A stretch of 64,000 nucleotides of DNA from Seonamhaeicola maritimus (GCF_008056315.1 NZ_VRKQ01000010.1:248001-312000); one strand, 5' to 3'. Shown: positions 1-7,791, numbered from the stretch's first letter. Notes: generated from the letters alone by a model not told the origin. A program made the numbers and translations.

Positions 1-30
1 TTGGTATATCTGAACTAAAAATTTAAAACC

Positions 31-624
31 ATGAGAACTAAATTATGCATTCTTGGATTAATCATCTCTTTTACTTCTTTTGCTCAGAATAATATTCCAA
101 CCGAGTTATGGCAAATAGAAACTGCAGTATTAGGACTAGATGATAAATTTCGTGGAGGAGCTAAAGTTTACGGATATGATTCCGAAGGAAATTTCAAGGT
201 TTTAAGAGAAGGCTCAAACCAATATGTTTGTTTAGCAGATAATCCAAACAATAAAGGCTTTCAAGTAGCGGCATACCATAAAGATTTGGATGTATTTATG
301 GAAAGAGGACGTGAATTAAAAAGTCAGGGCAAGAATTTCAAAGAAATATTCGATATAAGAGAGGAAGAAGTTAAAAGTGGTAAATTAAAAATACCTCACA
401 ATGCAACACTTACAGTACTTAGAGGAGAGGTTGATAACGAAACTTACCAAATAATTAATCAACGGGTTAGGTACGTTGTATATATTCCTTATGCTACCAG
501 CGCAACTACAGGGTTACCTGAAAAACCTCTTAAAGCAGGCCACCCTTGGATTATGAACCCAGGAACTCATAGAGCACATATCATGATTACTCCTACATAT
601 CCAGAATTGGATAAAAAGGATTAG
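31..624 (+). CDS. Secreted conserved hypothetical protein
   Basis: The 197-residue protein begins with a clear signal peptide (hydrophobic core about residues 5-17, cleavage expected after SFAQ), so it is exported. I do not recognise a named family. The mature part is mixed alpha/beta in character with a charged central helix (about residues 85-115, rich in Glu, Arg and Lys) and a C-terminal segment with His-rich spacing (HRAHIMI near residue 177). Only one Cys lies outside the leader. It stands alone on the plus strand with 147 bp before the next gene. Export to the periplasm or outer membrane is well supported; the function is unknown. Confidence 0.75.
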   Translation: MRTKLCILGLIISFTSFAQNNIPTELWQIETAVLGLDDKFRGGAKVYGYDSEGNFKVLREGSNQYVCLADNPNNKGFQVAAYHKDLDVFMERGRELKSQGKNFKEIFDIREEEVKSGKLKIPHNATLTVLRGEVDNETYQIINQRVRYVVYIPYATSATTGLPEKPLKAGHPWIMNPGTHRAHIMITPTYPELDKKD

Positions 625-792
625 TTTGAAAGTCTTTTTAATAGATTTAACAGAACCTTATTACCCACATTGCCAAAATTAATAGCATAGAAACTTACTC
701 GAATAAAAAGGCATACACATTCCAAGATACTTGATAATTATCATTATTTAGACATAAAGAATATTTTACTTTTGAACCTTAATAAGCTTCTA

Positions 793-1137
793 ATGAAATC
801 AAAATCTTTACTTTTTGCAGGAATTATTTTATTACTAATTGGCATTCTAATTAGAAAATTGACCCATATGGAAGTAGCTGGTCTAATCCTTATTATAATT
901 GGTGTTACTTGTAAAACAGTCTACATTATAAAAAAAGCAAAAAGTGGAGAATATCAACCTGGTAAAGAATTACTTATATTAATTTTCGGCTTAATATTAT
1001 TTCTAACTGGGTTATATTTTAAAAGCTTAGAATTCCCCATTATTAAACCAATCTATTTGATTATTTCAGGTATAGTGCTTAAGATAAGTTTTATTATTAG
1101 GTTTATTCAGGTGACACGTTCTACAAAGAACAAATAA
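793..1137 (+). CDS. Small membrane protein, four predicted TM segments
   Basis: A 114-residue, very hydrophobic protein with four apparent membrane spans (about residues 5-22, 26-44, 60-78 and 82-102 from this start) separated by short Lys-rich loops, ending in a basic tail. The reading frame is open upstream to a TTG at 772, but the ATG at 793 directly precedes the first hydrophobic segment and is preferred. The repeated paired-helix layout resembles small GldL-like or DUF-type membrane proteins of Bacteroidota, but no diagnostic motif is visible. It has no close operon partner. Confidence 0.6.
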   Translation: MKSKSLLFAGIILLLIGILIRKLTHMEVAGLILIIIGVTCKTVYIIKKAKSGEYQPGKELLILIFGLILFLTGLYFKSLEFPIIKPIYLIISGIVLKISFIIRFIQVTRSTKNK

Positions 1138-1369
1138 TTTATTAAATGAAAACTGTAAATTTTCTTCAAGAAACGAATTACCTCTTTTACATTGGCTAAA
1201 AACTAGTTCCATTTAGCTTTTTAAACTTTGTTTTAAATCATCAAATTGTCACCGATGAATTTAAAACTCTTATCATGAGTCTTAAAAATTTAGTATCTTA
1301 CGATATCCTTTTCTACTCCACGAACTTTCTTGATTATTATAAGTTTTTAACCAACAAACACTAATAACC

Positions 1370-1867
1370 ATGAAAATCAAATCATTAATTATTCTATCAC
1401 TTGCCTCTATCTGGATCACAAACTGTTCACAGCCTCCTAAGGATGTAACTGAAGAAATTGTTGCTGCCAACAAAGTTTTTATTGAATTATTTAATGCGCA
1501 TAAAGGCACCGAGATAGGCAATCTTTATACTGAAGGCGGAAGATTATTTCCAGTTAACAGCCCTGTAATTGAGGGACAGGAAGCTATTGGACAATTTTGG
1601 AGCGCTGTATTTGACATGGGCATTGATAACGGGGTGCTTACTACTGTAGAAGTTGAATCTTTTGGAGACACAGCTGTTGAAGAAGGTGCATATTCGTTGT
1701 TTGATTCCAATAATAACAAACTTGATGAAGGCAAATACATCATCGTCTGGAAAAATGTTGATGGCCAATGGCGACTAGACAGAGACATTTTTAGCACAAA
1801 CATGCCGGCACCGCAACCTGCACAGGAAGAAGCGCCTGCCGAAGACAATAGTGAGACAGAAAACTAG
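1370..1867 (+). CDS. Lipoprotein with SnoaL/DUF4440-like NTF2 fold
   Basis: The 165-residue product has a lipoprotein signal (lipobox ITNC, Cys20) and a single domain about residues 27-140 whose pattern (helical start, then EGxEAIxxFWxAVFDxG, then alternating beta strands ending with a WKNVDGQWRLDRDIFSTNMP motif) fits the DUF4440/SnoaL-like members of the NTF2 superfamily. These domains bind small ligands or act as isomerase-like enzymes; the actual ligand cannot be read here. The tail after residue 148 is low-complexity Pro/Ala/Glu and probably unstructured. A hairpin terminator follows immediately, so it looks like a single-gene unit. Confidence 0.75.
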   Translation: MKIKSLIILSLASIWITNCSQPPKDVTEEIVAANKVFIELFNAHKGTEIGNLYTEGGRLFPVNSPVIEGQEAIGQFWSAVFDMGIDNGVLTTVEVESFGDTAVEEGAYSLFDSNNNKLDEGKYIIVWKNVDGQWRLDRDIFSTNMPAPQPAQEEAPAEDNSETEN

Positions 1868-1880
1868 AACTATAGATTAT

Positions 1881-1911
1881 AAGGGAAGTGAATAACTTCC
1901 CTTCAATTTTT
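1881..1911 (+). terminator. Rho-independent terminator after the SnoaL-like lipoprotein
   Basis: Perfect 9-bp stem AAGGGAAGT / ACTTCCCTT (1881-1889 with 1895-1903), loop GAATA, followed by CAATTTTTG. It begins 14 bp after the stop codon of the preceding gene. Confidence 0.8.
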
Positions 1912-1949
1912 GTATTGGCAAACCTCTCTTTAAAGTCATTATTTAATTC

Positions 1950-3098
1950 ATGAAACCAACAAATAATACCTCTGCAGAACCAACACTTCTTTTTATTCCA
2001 GATATAAGTGGTTTTACTAAGTTTGTTCATGAAACAGAGATATCACATAGCGAACACATTATTAAAGAGCTTCTTGAAGCACTCATAGATGCCAATGAAA
2101 TGGAGCTTCAAATATCAGAGATTGAAGGCGACGCCATTCTATTTTATAGGAAGGGAAGAAAACCGACAGCAGCAGAAACATTAGCTCAGGTACAACGAAT
2201 GTATACTAAGTTTCATTCTAGTTTACGTAAATATGAATCGCAGAGAATATGCCAATGTGGTGCTTGCATACATGCTAACAATCTTAGCTTGAAATTTATT
2301 ATTCATTACGGAGATATCTCTATCAATAAGGTTAAAAATAGGTCAAAGCTTTTTGGTAAAGATCTTATTATGGCTCACCGCCTTATGAAGAATAACATTC
2401 CCTTAAATGAATATGCTTTAATAACAAACGAACTGATTAATGCTTGTTCTACTTGGGTTGAAATAGAACAGGTAGCTTGGGAAAAACCAAATAAAGGACA
2501 CTGCGAATATGATTTTGGTGCCATTAAATATTGTTATCTATCCCTAGCACCTTTGGAACCTCATATTCCTCAACCTACTATTGAAGATTATGCTCCAGAT
2601 CCCAAAATGAGTAAAATTCTGTCTGTTGAATCTGTGATAAATGCTCCTATAGAATCTGTTTTTGATGTTGTATCGGACACTCATGCTAAGCATCTCTGGG
2701 TACTTCATGTAAAGGATAGTGATAAAACAAACGGTAAGATAACCAAAAATGGCAGCACACATAGATGTATTATGAATGGCGATGAAAATGATCCCTTTTT
2801 AACTTCTCGTAACTTCAACATATCTAAAGACTTAATAACTTGGATAGACACCAATCATAACGAAAAATCTGACCTTGTAATAACACTTCAGCGGATTGGT
2901 AATAGTCTAACTAGAATCAATTTAACTGTTATGCAAAAACAGAGTATTTTCAAAAGCATAGCTTACAATTTATTAAAAAAGAAAGGCTTTGTTCAATTCT
3001 TTAGTGGCTCATTAGAAAAACTCAATCAATACTGCCAAGGTTTAGAGAAAAAAGGTTTAAAGCATTCTTCCGGTGTTTTGTTGGAGCCAGCAAGTTAA
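1950..3098 (+). CDS. DUF2652 cyclase-like domain fused to SRPBCC domain
   Basis: The 382-residue protein has two parts. Residues 10-200 match DUF2652, a relative of class III nucleotide cyclases: IPDISGFTKF carries the first metal Asp (Asp18) and EIEGDAILFY the second (Asp61). The position that is usually Asn in the VNxAARL motif is Ile here (LIMAHRLM), so a transition-state residue is missing while the Arg is kept. Residues about 220-365 look like an SRPBCC/START-type ligand-binding domain (INAPIESVFDVVSDTHAKHLW). A CQCGAC motif lies near residue 101. No signal peptide, so cytoplasmic. Cyclase activity is therefore doubtful; a ligand-sensing role is inference. Confidence 0.75.
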   Translation: MKPTNNTSAEPTLLFIPDISGFTKFVHETEISHSEHIIKELLEALIDANEMELQISEIEGDAILFYRKGRKPTAAETLAQVQRMYTKFHSSLRKYESQRICQCGACIHANNLSLKFIIHYGDISINKVKNRSKLFGKDLIMAHRLMKNNIPLNEYALITNELINACSTWVEIEQVAWEKPNKGHCEYDFGAIKYCYLSLAPLEPHIPQPTIEDYAPDPKMSKILSVESVINAPIESVFDVVSDTHAKHLWVLHVKDSDKTNGKITKNGSTHRCIMNGDENDPFLTSRNFNISKDLITWIDTNHNEKSDLVITLQRIGNSLTRINLTVMQKQSIFKSIAYNLLKKKGFVQFFSGSLEKLNQYCQGLEKKGLKHSSGVLLEPAS

Positions 3099-3428
3099 AA
3101 ATGTGAGATTCAATATTGGTTTGTTCATTGTCCTTCTTTCACTAGTTTTTTAAAACCATGTCCAGAAAGCTGAAACTACTTCAATAAAATGAGTTCCTTG
3201 CATTAAATGTTTTAGTAGAAATCTCAGCTATATTAGAGTTTCCACTGTAAGATATTTGCCGTATCAGCCATCCAGAAACACTATACACAGTAAAAGATTT
3301 AATTACATCCTTAGTATTAATGCTAACACTAACATTAAAAATATAAGTGCTACATAAAAAATATTTGTTAATAAACCAATATTAATAGATTAAAAGATAA
3401 AGTGTTTTTTAATAGATGAACTGGCATC
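3099..3428. other. Intergenic stretch holding a decayed gene end
   Basis: About 330 bp without an intact gene between the plus-strand DUF2652 gene and the first copy of the 92-bp repeat. The only interpretable content is a relic of a T9SS sorting domain on the minus strand (separate entry). No hairpin terminator was seen behind the DUF2652 gene. Confidence 0.6.
3181..3381 (-). pseudogene. Relic of a T9SS type A C-terminal sorting domain
   Basis: On the minus strand a stop-to-stop frame of 66 codons contains SFTVYSVSGWLIRQISYSGN followed by SNIAEIST, which matches the usual end of Por secretion-system sorting domains (beta strand, V-x-G-x-LI, then a Gly/Asn turn and an IST/LS segment) but lacks a start codon, the YPNP entry motif and a proper final strand. 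It lies just downstream, in transcription direction, of the intact T9SS gene at 3517-5103 and of repeat copy A. I read it as the broken end of another secreted-protein gene. The match is by eye, so confidence is moderate. Confidence 0.5.
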
Positions 3429-3520
3429 AAACAAAAAAGCATCCCAATTTTCTTCACAGAAAAAAGGAAAGCTTTCCATTGGTTTAACTACTTAAACCTT
3501 TGATAAACCCTAAGATTTAT
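3429..3520. repeat. 92-bp direct repeat, copy A
   Basis: This 92-bp stretch recurs at 5897-5988 in the same orientation with two mismatches (3508 C versus T, 3514 G versus A), exactly 2468 bp apart. It contains the perfect palindrome GGAAAGCTTTCC (3466-3477). Its right end overlaps the last codons of the minus-strand T9SS propeller gene. Confidence 0.95.
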
Positions 3521-5103
3521 TTTATCAACAACTTTTTTGTAATTGATGAATTATTCTGGGTTAATTTCAATACATACAAGCCATTACTTAAACTAGAAAT
3601 ATCTAATTTATTATTAGTGATTGTTCTACTGAAAATTTTCTTTCCTAAAACATCAAATACAGTAGCTTTAACCGTCTCAGGATAATTTGATAATATATTC
3701 AAAAAACCTCCAGAAGTCGGATTAGGATATATTTTAAAATTAGTAGCCAACAAATTATTATCACCAACTCCTAAATTAGAATCAAACTCAAATATATAAG
3801 ATGACCCAGGATCACTCAATGGATTATTCCCCATTTCATCTTCATCTTCAAATGGAGCTCCACTAATAATATACTCATTACTAATTGACACAGAAGTGCC
3901 AAATAAATCACCTCCTGTTCTATCCGATGTTACTATTTTTTGCATTTGGCTCCAAACACCACCGTTATCTCTTTTGAAAATATAAGCAGAACCAGCTAAA
4001 TTCATTGTATTTAATCCATTCTCATCTTCACCTTCACGAGGAACTCCCACAATTACATAATCGCCACTAATTGATACAGATTGCCCAAAATTATCATTGC
4101 CAAGTCTGTCAAATGCTGTGATTTTTTGAACCTGAGTCCAAGTACCGCTCCCTCCATCTCTTTCATAAATATAGGCTGAACCAGCATTTGATAACGAACT
4201 TCCTCCCATAGAATTTTCATCTTCAAAATTTGCCCCTACCACAGCATATTCACCACTTATAGAAATTGAATGGCCAAATTGATCTGAAGCACCTCTATCT
4301 GCAGCGACTATTTTTTGAACTTGATTCCAAGTATTACTTCCATCCCGCTCAAAAATATAGGCTGAACCTGAACTTGCTAAAGGGTTAGAAAACCCATTTA
4401 CATCATGATCTTCTCCCCTAGACCCAACAATAATATAATTGTTATCTATTGATACCGAATAACCAAAATTATCATTTTGCTCTCTATCTGATGGCACAAT
4501 TTTTTGAACTTCATTCCAATTTCCACTCCCATCTCTTTCAAAGATATAAGCAGATCCTGCATTCTGTAATGTATTAGATCCTGTTTCATCTTCATCCTCT
4601 TTGATGGTCCCAACTATTGCGTAATTACCATTAATTGCAACGGAAAATCCAAATTCATCTACTTGGGCCCTATCTGAAGGCACAATTTTTTGAACTTCAT
4701 TCCAAATACCACTTCCATCTCGCTCAAAGATATACGCTGATCCAGACCGTAACAATGGGTTAGCACCATTTTCATCTTCATCTGTGTTTTTTGAACTTAC
4801 TATTGCATAATCACCATCAATTGCTACCTTATAACCAAAAAGAACGCCTCCAGAATTATCGGAGCCATTTAGCACTTGAGTCTCATTCCAATTACCACTT
4901 CCATCTCTCTCAAAAATATAAGCCACTCCACCATTCCCTAAAACTCCAATTATAGCATAGTTTCCACTAATTGAAACAGATTCACTAAAATGGTCTCCTC
5001 CAAATCTATTAGTCCCCACGATTTTTTGAGTCTCGTTCCAAGTTTGTGCATTGATACCTATTAAACAAAAGAGAGCAATACTAAGTAATATTAATTTTTT
5101 CAT
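3517..5103 (-). CDS. Secreted seven-repeat FG-GAP-like propeller, T9SS type A
   Basis: The 528-residue protein starts with a signal peptide (MKKLILLSIALFCLIGINAQ) and ends with a type A T9SS sorting domain (about residues 457-528, KIYPNPTSGG to the Lys-rich end KKLLIK). Between them are seven tandem units of about 60 residues with the pattern W-x-x-x-QKI-x-x-x-DR, FG-x-SVSIS, YAIVG and GSAYIFERDGSG, as in FG-GAP/integrin-alpha-like propellers; seven units suit a closed seven-blade propeller. Asp/Glu-rich loops (EDEDE) in each unit suggest calcium binding. It should be secreted across the outer membrane and anchored or released. The ATG at 5103 is preferred to the one at 5109 because it directly heads the MKK signal. 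It lies inside the 92-bp repeat pair with an integrase relic, so acquisition by transfer is possible. Confidence 0.85.
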   Translation of the reverse strand: MKKLILLSIALFCLIGINAQTWNETQKIVGTNRFGGDHFSESVSISGNYAIIGVLGNGGVAYIFERDGSGNWNETQVLNGSDNSGGVLFGYKVAIDGDYAIVSSKNTDEDENGANPLLRSGSAYIFERDGSGIWNEVQKIVPSDRAQVDEFGFSVAINGNYAIVGTIKEDEDETGSNTLQNAGSAYIFERDGSGNWNEVQKIVPSDREQNDNFGYSVSIDNNYIIVGSRGEDHDVNGFSNPLASSGSAYIFERDGSNTWNQVQKIVAADRGASDQFGHSISISGEYAVVGANFEDENSMGGSSLSNAGSAYIYERDGGSGTWTQVQKITAFDRLGNDNFGQSVSISGDYVIVGVPREGEDENGLNTMNLAGSAYIFKRDNGGVWSQMQKIVTSDRTGGDLFGTSVSISNEYIISGAPFEDEDEMGNNPLSDPGSSYIFEFDSNLGVGDNNLLATNFKIYPNPTSGGFLNILSNYPETVKATVFDVLGKKIFSRTITNNKLDISSLSNGLYVLKLTQNNSSITKKLLIK

Positions 5104-5487
5104 ATACATAAATTGATTTATTAATAGATAATAATTGAGGAGATAAAGAATTCAACATAAACTTGTTAGTTAAATTAGAATAAACACCTCGTACTAATAA
5201 AATGAATTGTTGTCTTTTTTCATGTTGTGATTTTAAGTTAACACCACAAACATACGAGCGTGAAAAGCACAAATAAACTGGGGCAACCAAATTCAAAAAA
5301 CATCTAGTAAATGACATCTCTTATCAAGATGCACCCATGAAAATTGAACGTCGCTATTTATTAATTCTGGGAAAGAAACTAAAACAGGTTTTTTGTACCA
5401 TAGAATAATTTAATTTCACTTAAATATAGGAAAAATATTATACAACGCATAAAACAATTACTTAAAATAGTCTCACCTTTATATTGT
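5104..5487. other. Intergenic stretch, no gene seen
   Basis: About 380 bp between the T9SS propeller gene and the integrase fragment. No credible ORF, hairpin terminator or promoter was found. The missing SAM-like and catalytic parts of the integrase would be expected here but only a few residues of continuation can be read, so this looks like eroded DNA. Confidence 0.6.
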
Positions 5488-5778
5488 TTAATAGGTATCA
5501 TCCACTGTAAAATCACTTCCTTTAACTTGTAGAAATAAAAAAGCCGGAGAAAGTTTTGTTTTAATCAGGCTCAATTGAGCTTCTATTAAATTAGAATCAG
5601 GCTCATCAGGTTTTATAGCTTGTTCTTTTCTCAACCAACTCTTTGGATTTATAAATTGTCCAGTTGAGAATTCTTTACGTTGCTTATTATATGTCATTCT
5701 GCATTTGATAGCAACTTTGTTTTTATTGTTAACTCTATTGCCTGCCAATAGGAACAGTACTTTTATATAAGTATTCAT
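5488..5778 (-). pseudogene. Truncated tyrosine recombinase, arm-binding domain only
   Basis: About 96 residues from the preferred ATG at 5778 (frame open to 5814). They match the N-terminal arm-type DNA-binding domain of Bacteroidota tyrosine integrases: KVLFLL, a NNKNKVAIKCRMTYN strand, KEFSTG and PKSW. The frame ends just after DFTVDDTY, where intact relatives run on into the SAM-like core-binding domain. In the +1 frame straight after the stop the sequence reads QYKGET, which fits the family continuation, so a small indel probably broke the gene. The catalytic R-H-R-Y domain (about 200 residues) is absent. It sits about 120 bp from repeat copy B and close to tRNA-Asp, as integrases of integrative elements usually do. 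Confidence 0.7.
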
Positions 5779-5811
5779 GGTTTTTAATTTAAAATGATTA
5801 GGAAAAAGATG

Positions 5812-5850
5812 CACACCTTTAAAGAATAGGACACACCTTATTGCACACCT
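5812..5850. repeat. Three CACACCT iterons beside the integrase fragment
   Basis: CACACCT occurs at 5812-5818, 5832-5838 and 5844-5850 (AGGTGTG on the minus strand), spaced 20 and 12 bp, directly upstream of the integrase fragment. Short repeated heptamers next to an arm-domain integrase could be arm-type binding sites or operator repeats; that role is inference. Confidence 0.6.
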
Positions 5851-5896
5851 AGAAGTGGCAAAAATTTAAATATTAAGCAACTTTAGAATTACTATA

Positions 5897-5988
5897 AAAC
5901 AAAAAAGCATCCCAATTTTCTTCACAGAAAAAAGGAAAGCTTTCCATTGGTTTAACTACTTAAACCTTTGATAAATCCTAAAATTTAT
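5897..5988. repeat. 92-bp direct repeat, copy B
   Basis: Second copy of the repeat at 3429-3520, 90 of 92 positions identical, with the palindrome GGAAAGCTTTCC at 5934-5945. It lies 67 bp from the 3' end of tRNA-Asp. Together the two copies bound a 2.4-kb segment containing the integrase relic and the T9SS propeller gene, as attachment-site duplications would. Confidence 0.95.
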
Positions 5989-6015
5989 CAAACAACACAA
6001 CTTCTTTAACTTGCC

Positions 6016-6045
6016 AAAAAAAGCCCTAATCTCTTAGAGCTTTTT
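6016..6045 (-). terminator. Terminator of the tRNA-Asp transcript
   Basis: On the minus strand the stem AAAAGC..CTAA / TTAG..GCTTTT (6039-6044 and 6034-6037 with 6026-6029 and 6019-6024, one G-U-type mismatch) has loop GAGA and is followed by a T tract. It lies about 10 bp beyond the tRNA 3' end. Confidence 0.65.
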
Positions 6046-6055
6046 AGCAATTTTG

Positions 6056-6129
6056 CGGTCTGGACGGGACTCGAACCCGCGACCCCCTGCGTGACAGGCA
6101 GATATTCTAACCAACTGAACTACCAGACC
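6056..6129 (-). tRNA. tRNA-Asp (anticodon GTC)
   Basis: The minus strand reads as a 74-nt cloverleaf: acceptor stem GGTCTGG pairs with CCAGACC, D-arm AGTTCAGTTGGTTAGA, anticodon loop CTGTCAC with anticodon GTC, T-arm with GGTTCGAGTCC. The discriminator base is G, as expected for tRNA-Asp, and CCA is not encoded. It has its own promoter and terminator and reads toward the integrase-relic patch, a classic integration neighbourhood. Confidence 0.97.
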
Positions 6130-6147
6130 GTTGCGTCATTGCGGATG

Positions 6148-6177
6148 CAAATATACACGCCTTTTTTAATATGTCAA
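6148..6177 (-). promoter_or_regulatory. Promoter of tRNA-Asp, Bacteroidota type
   Basis: On the minus strand TTG (6175-6177) and TATATTTG (6148-6155) are separated by 19 bp and fit the Bacteroidota -33 TTG / -7 TAnnTTTG consensus. The -7 box lies 18 bp before the tRNA 5' end. Confidence 0.75.
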
Positions 6178-6204
6178 ATCTTTTTATACCTTTTTTAAAA
6201 AAAA

Positions 6205-7134
6205 TTAAACAAACTTTTGACGCTCCACCATATAAGTAGTTAATATATGATTAAAGCTATCATTTATATCGGCCTCAACATACTTAATCTTGTATTGAGC
6301 GCACTTTAGTTTTAAGGCAGTAAAGTAAGTCTCAACACGCTTACTATAGTTCTCTTTTATTGTATCTGCATATAGGTTTATATACTCCCCTGTTTCAACA
6401 TCAATAAAGCGTTTAGGAGTATTGTCAAAATCAAAACTATACTCTTTTTGCTTATCAAATACATGAAACAAAATCACCTCATGCTTATTATATTTTAAAT
6501 GACGTAATGCTTCAAAAAGCTTAACCTCATCTTCAGCTGTTTGAAACATATCTGTAAACAGAAAAATCAGGGAACGTCTATGAATTTTTTCCGCTATCTC
6601 ATGCAAATACGTATAAGTTTCGGTCCGTTTATTTAAAGGTTTACTAACTACTGTTTTACTAAGTTCTCCTAAAAGCATTTGATGATGACGCTCACTACCC
6701 TTTTCCTGAGCGTAAAAATCATAAGCATCACTATAAATACTTAAACCAACCGCGTCACGTTGACGTTTAAGCATATGCATTAAAGTAGCCGACGCCAATG
6801 CCGAAAAAGCAATTTTATTCAACCTATCAATTGAAAAATCACTCATTTCAGGATAATGCATAGAGCTACTATTATCAACAATTATATGACAGCGTAAATT
6901 GGTTTCATCATCATAACGCTTAGTATATAACTTATCGGTTTTAGCAAACAATTTCCAATCAATATGTCTGGTACTTTCTCCTCTATTATAAATTTTATGT
7001 TCTGCAAACTCAGAAGAAAACCCATGAAACGGACTTTTATGCATTCCTGCAATAAAACCCTCAACCACATGTTTAGCAAGTAATCCTAAATTCTTAAACC
7101 CTTCGGTTTTATTTAATTCATGTTGCAAATTCAT
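6205..7134 (-). CDS. DUF58 domain-containing protein (vWA-like)
   Basis: The 309-residue soluble protein matches the DUF58 family, whose members usually work with MoxR-type AAA ATPases. Visible family features are the N-terminal SPFHGFSSEFAEHKIYNRGEST segment, the DWKLFAKTDKLYTKRYDDET motif (about residues 60-80) and a von Willebrand A-type fold with a MIDAS-like DNSSSM loop (about residues 88-93). No transmembrane segment is present, unlike the longer DUF58 proteins with N-terminal spans. No moxR gene lies next to it here; the downstream neighbour is the tRNA and the upstream one is trxA. A chaperone-adaptor role is known only for the family. Confidence 0.85.
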   Translation of the reverse strand: MNLQHELNKTEGFKNLGLLAKHVVEGFIAGMHKSPFHGFSSEFAEHKIYNRGESTRHIDWKLFAKTDKLYTKRYDDETNLRCHIIVDNSSSMHYPEMSDFSIDRLNKIAFSALASATLMHMLKRQRDAVGLSIYSDAYDFYAQEKGSERHHQMLLGELSKTVVSKPLNKRTETYTYLHEIAEKIHRRSLIFLFTDMFQTAEDEVKLFEALRHLKYNKHEVILFHVFDKQKEYSFDFDNTPKRFIDVETGEYINLYADTIKENYSKRVETYFTALKLKCAQYKIKYVEADINDSFNHILTTYMVERQKFV

Positions 7135-7183
7135 ATTCTAAAGCAAAGTCTATTCTAGCTTAACAAAAATCTATATCGTCTAA

Positions 7184-7216
7184 AATAAAAAAAGGTTTGC
7201 CATTATAGCAAACCTT
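7184..7216 (-). terminator. Terminator of trxA
   Basis: On the minus strand AAGGTTTGC (7208-7216) and GCAAACCTT (7192-7200) form a perfect 9-bp stem with a 7-nt loop, followed by TTTTTTTATTTTA. It begins 24 bp after the trxA stop. Confidence 0.85.
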
Positions 7217-7240
7217 CTTCATTTTCTTTCTCTAAATCTG

Positions 7241-7558
7241 TTATAGTAAAGACTCTATGGCCTCTGTATAAGAATTTTTTGGTGCTACACCAACTTTTCT
7301 ATCAACAACCTCACCATCTTTAAACACTAATACTGTTGGAATATTACGCACACCATACTTAGCAGCAAATTCTTGGTTATTGTCTACATCTACTTTTCCA
7401 ACAACTGCCTTTCCTTCATACTCACCAGAAATTTCTTCAATAATTGGTCCAACCATTCTACATGGTCCACACCAAGCTGCCCAAAAATCAACCAATACAG
7501 GTTTATCGCTTTTCAAAACTGTTTCTTCAAACGTTGCATCTGTTATCTCTAATGCCAT
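7241..7558 (-). CDS. trxA: Thioredoxin
   Basis: A 105-residue classic thioredoxin: the redox motif WCGPC with Cys30 and Cys33, the buried Asp in VLVDFWAAWC, the KVDVDNN strand and the cis-proline loop NIPTV. It reduces protein disulfides in the cytoplasm using thioredoxin reductase, which is not in the window. There is no signal peptide. Length equals the family norm. It is a single-gene unit with its own promoter and a strong terminator. Confidence 0.97.
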   Translation of the reverse strand: MALEITDATFEETVLKSDKPVLVDFWAAWCGPCRMVGPIIEEISGEYEGKAVVGKVDVDNNQEFAAKYGVRNIPTVLVFKDGEVVDRKVGVAPKNSYTEAIESLL

Positions 7559-7596
7559 AATATATCTTTTTAATATTCTTAATTAATTTATTAACA

Positions 7597-7630
7597 CAAA
7601 ATTAGTCAAAAAAAACACGAATACTTACAA
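7597..7630 (-). promoter_or_regulatory. Promoter of trxA
   Basis: The minus-strand -7 box TAATTTTG (7597-7604) fits TAnnTTTG exactly, 38 bp before the trxA ATG. A TTG on the minus strand (7628-7630) lies 23 bp upstream of it, at the upper end of the usual spacing. Confidence 0.6.
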
Positions 7631-7748
7631 ACTAACAATTTGTTTTGTTTATAACGTTATTATCTTGTTTTATATTTAAAGATAAGACGCATTTTTTATG
7701 GCATACCCCTAAAAAGATCTAATGATTTCTTCTTAAAATTCCAAATAA

Positions 7749-7764
7749 GCAACCAAAAAGTTGC
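7749..7764. promoter_or_regulatory. Operator 1 of the AHSA1/ArsR pair
   Basis: Inverted repeat GCAACC-aaaa-aGTTGC, with 5-bp perfect arms GCAAC/GTTGC. Its right arm contains the TTG (7761-7763) that can serve as the -33 element. A second copy lies exactly 42 bp downstream, four helical turns away. Confidence 0.8.
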
Positions 7765-7791
7765 GTTATTAAATTATTTATTTTAGTTTAG
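7761..7791 (+). promoter_or_regulatory. Probable promoter of the AHSA1/ArsR pair
   Basis: TTG (7761-7763) and TAGTTTAG (7784-7791, one mismatch to TAnnTTTG) are spaced by 20 bp. The two operators cover each end of this promoter, which suits repression by the ArsR-type protein encoded by the second gene. Confidence 0.55.

Noticed and set aside
731-744. TTGATAATTATCAT, close to the Fnr consensus, before the small membrane protein
   Set aside because: Palindromes of this length made of A and T are expected by chance many times in this AT-rich window, and no respiratory gene follows.
3517-5103. Tandem DNA repeats of about 180 bp that might be taken for a repeat array
   Set aside because: They code in frame for the seven propeller units of one protein, with diverged third positions; not a CRISPR or satellite.
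5081-5317. A 78-codon minus-strand frame overlapping the start of the T9SS propeller gene
   Set aside because: Overlaps a signal-peptide-bearing gene in another frame and has no recognisable features.
6056-6129. tRNA-Asp 3' end as the actual attachment site of the adjacent segment
   Set aside because: The 92-bp repeats do not include any part of the tRNA; no duplicate of the tRNA 3' end was seen at 3429-3520.
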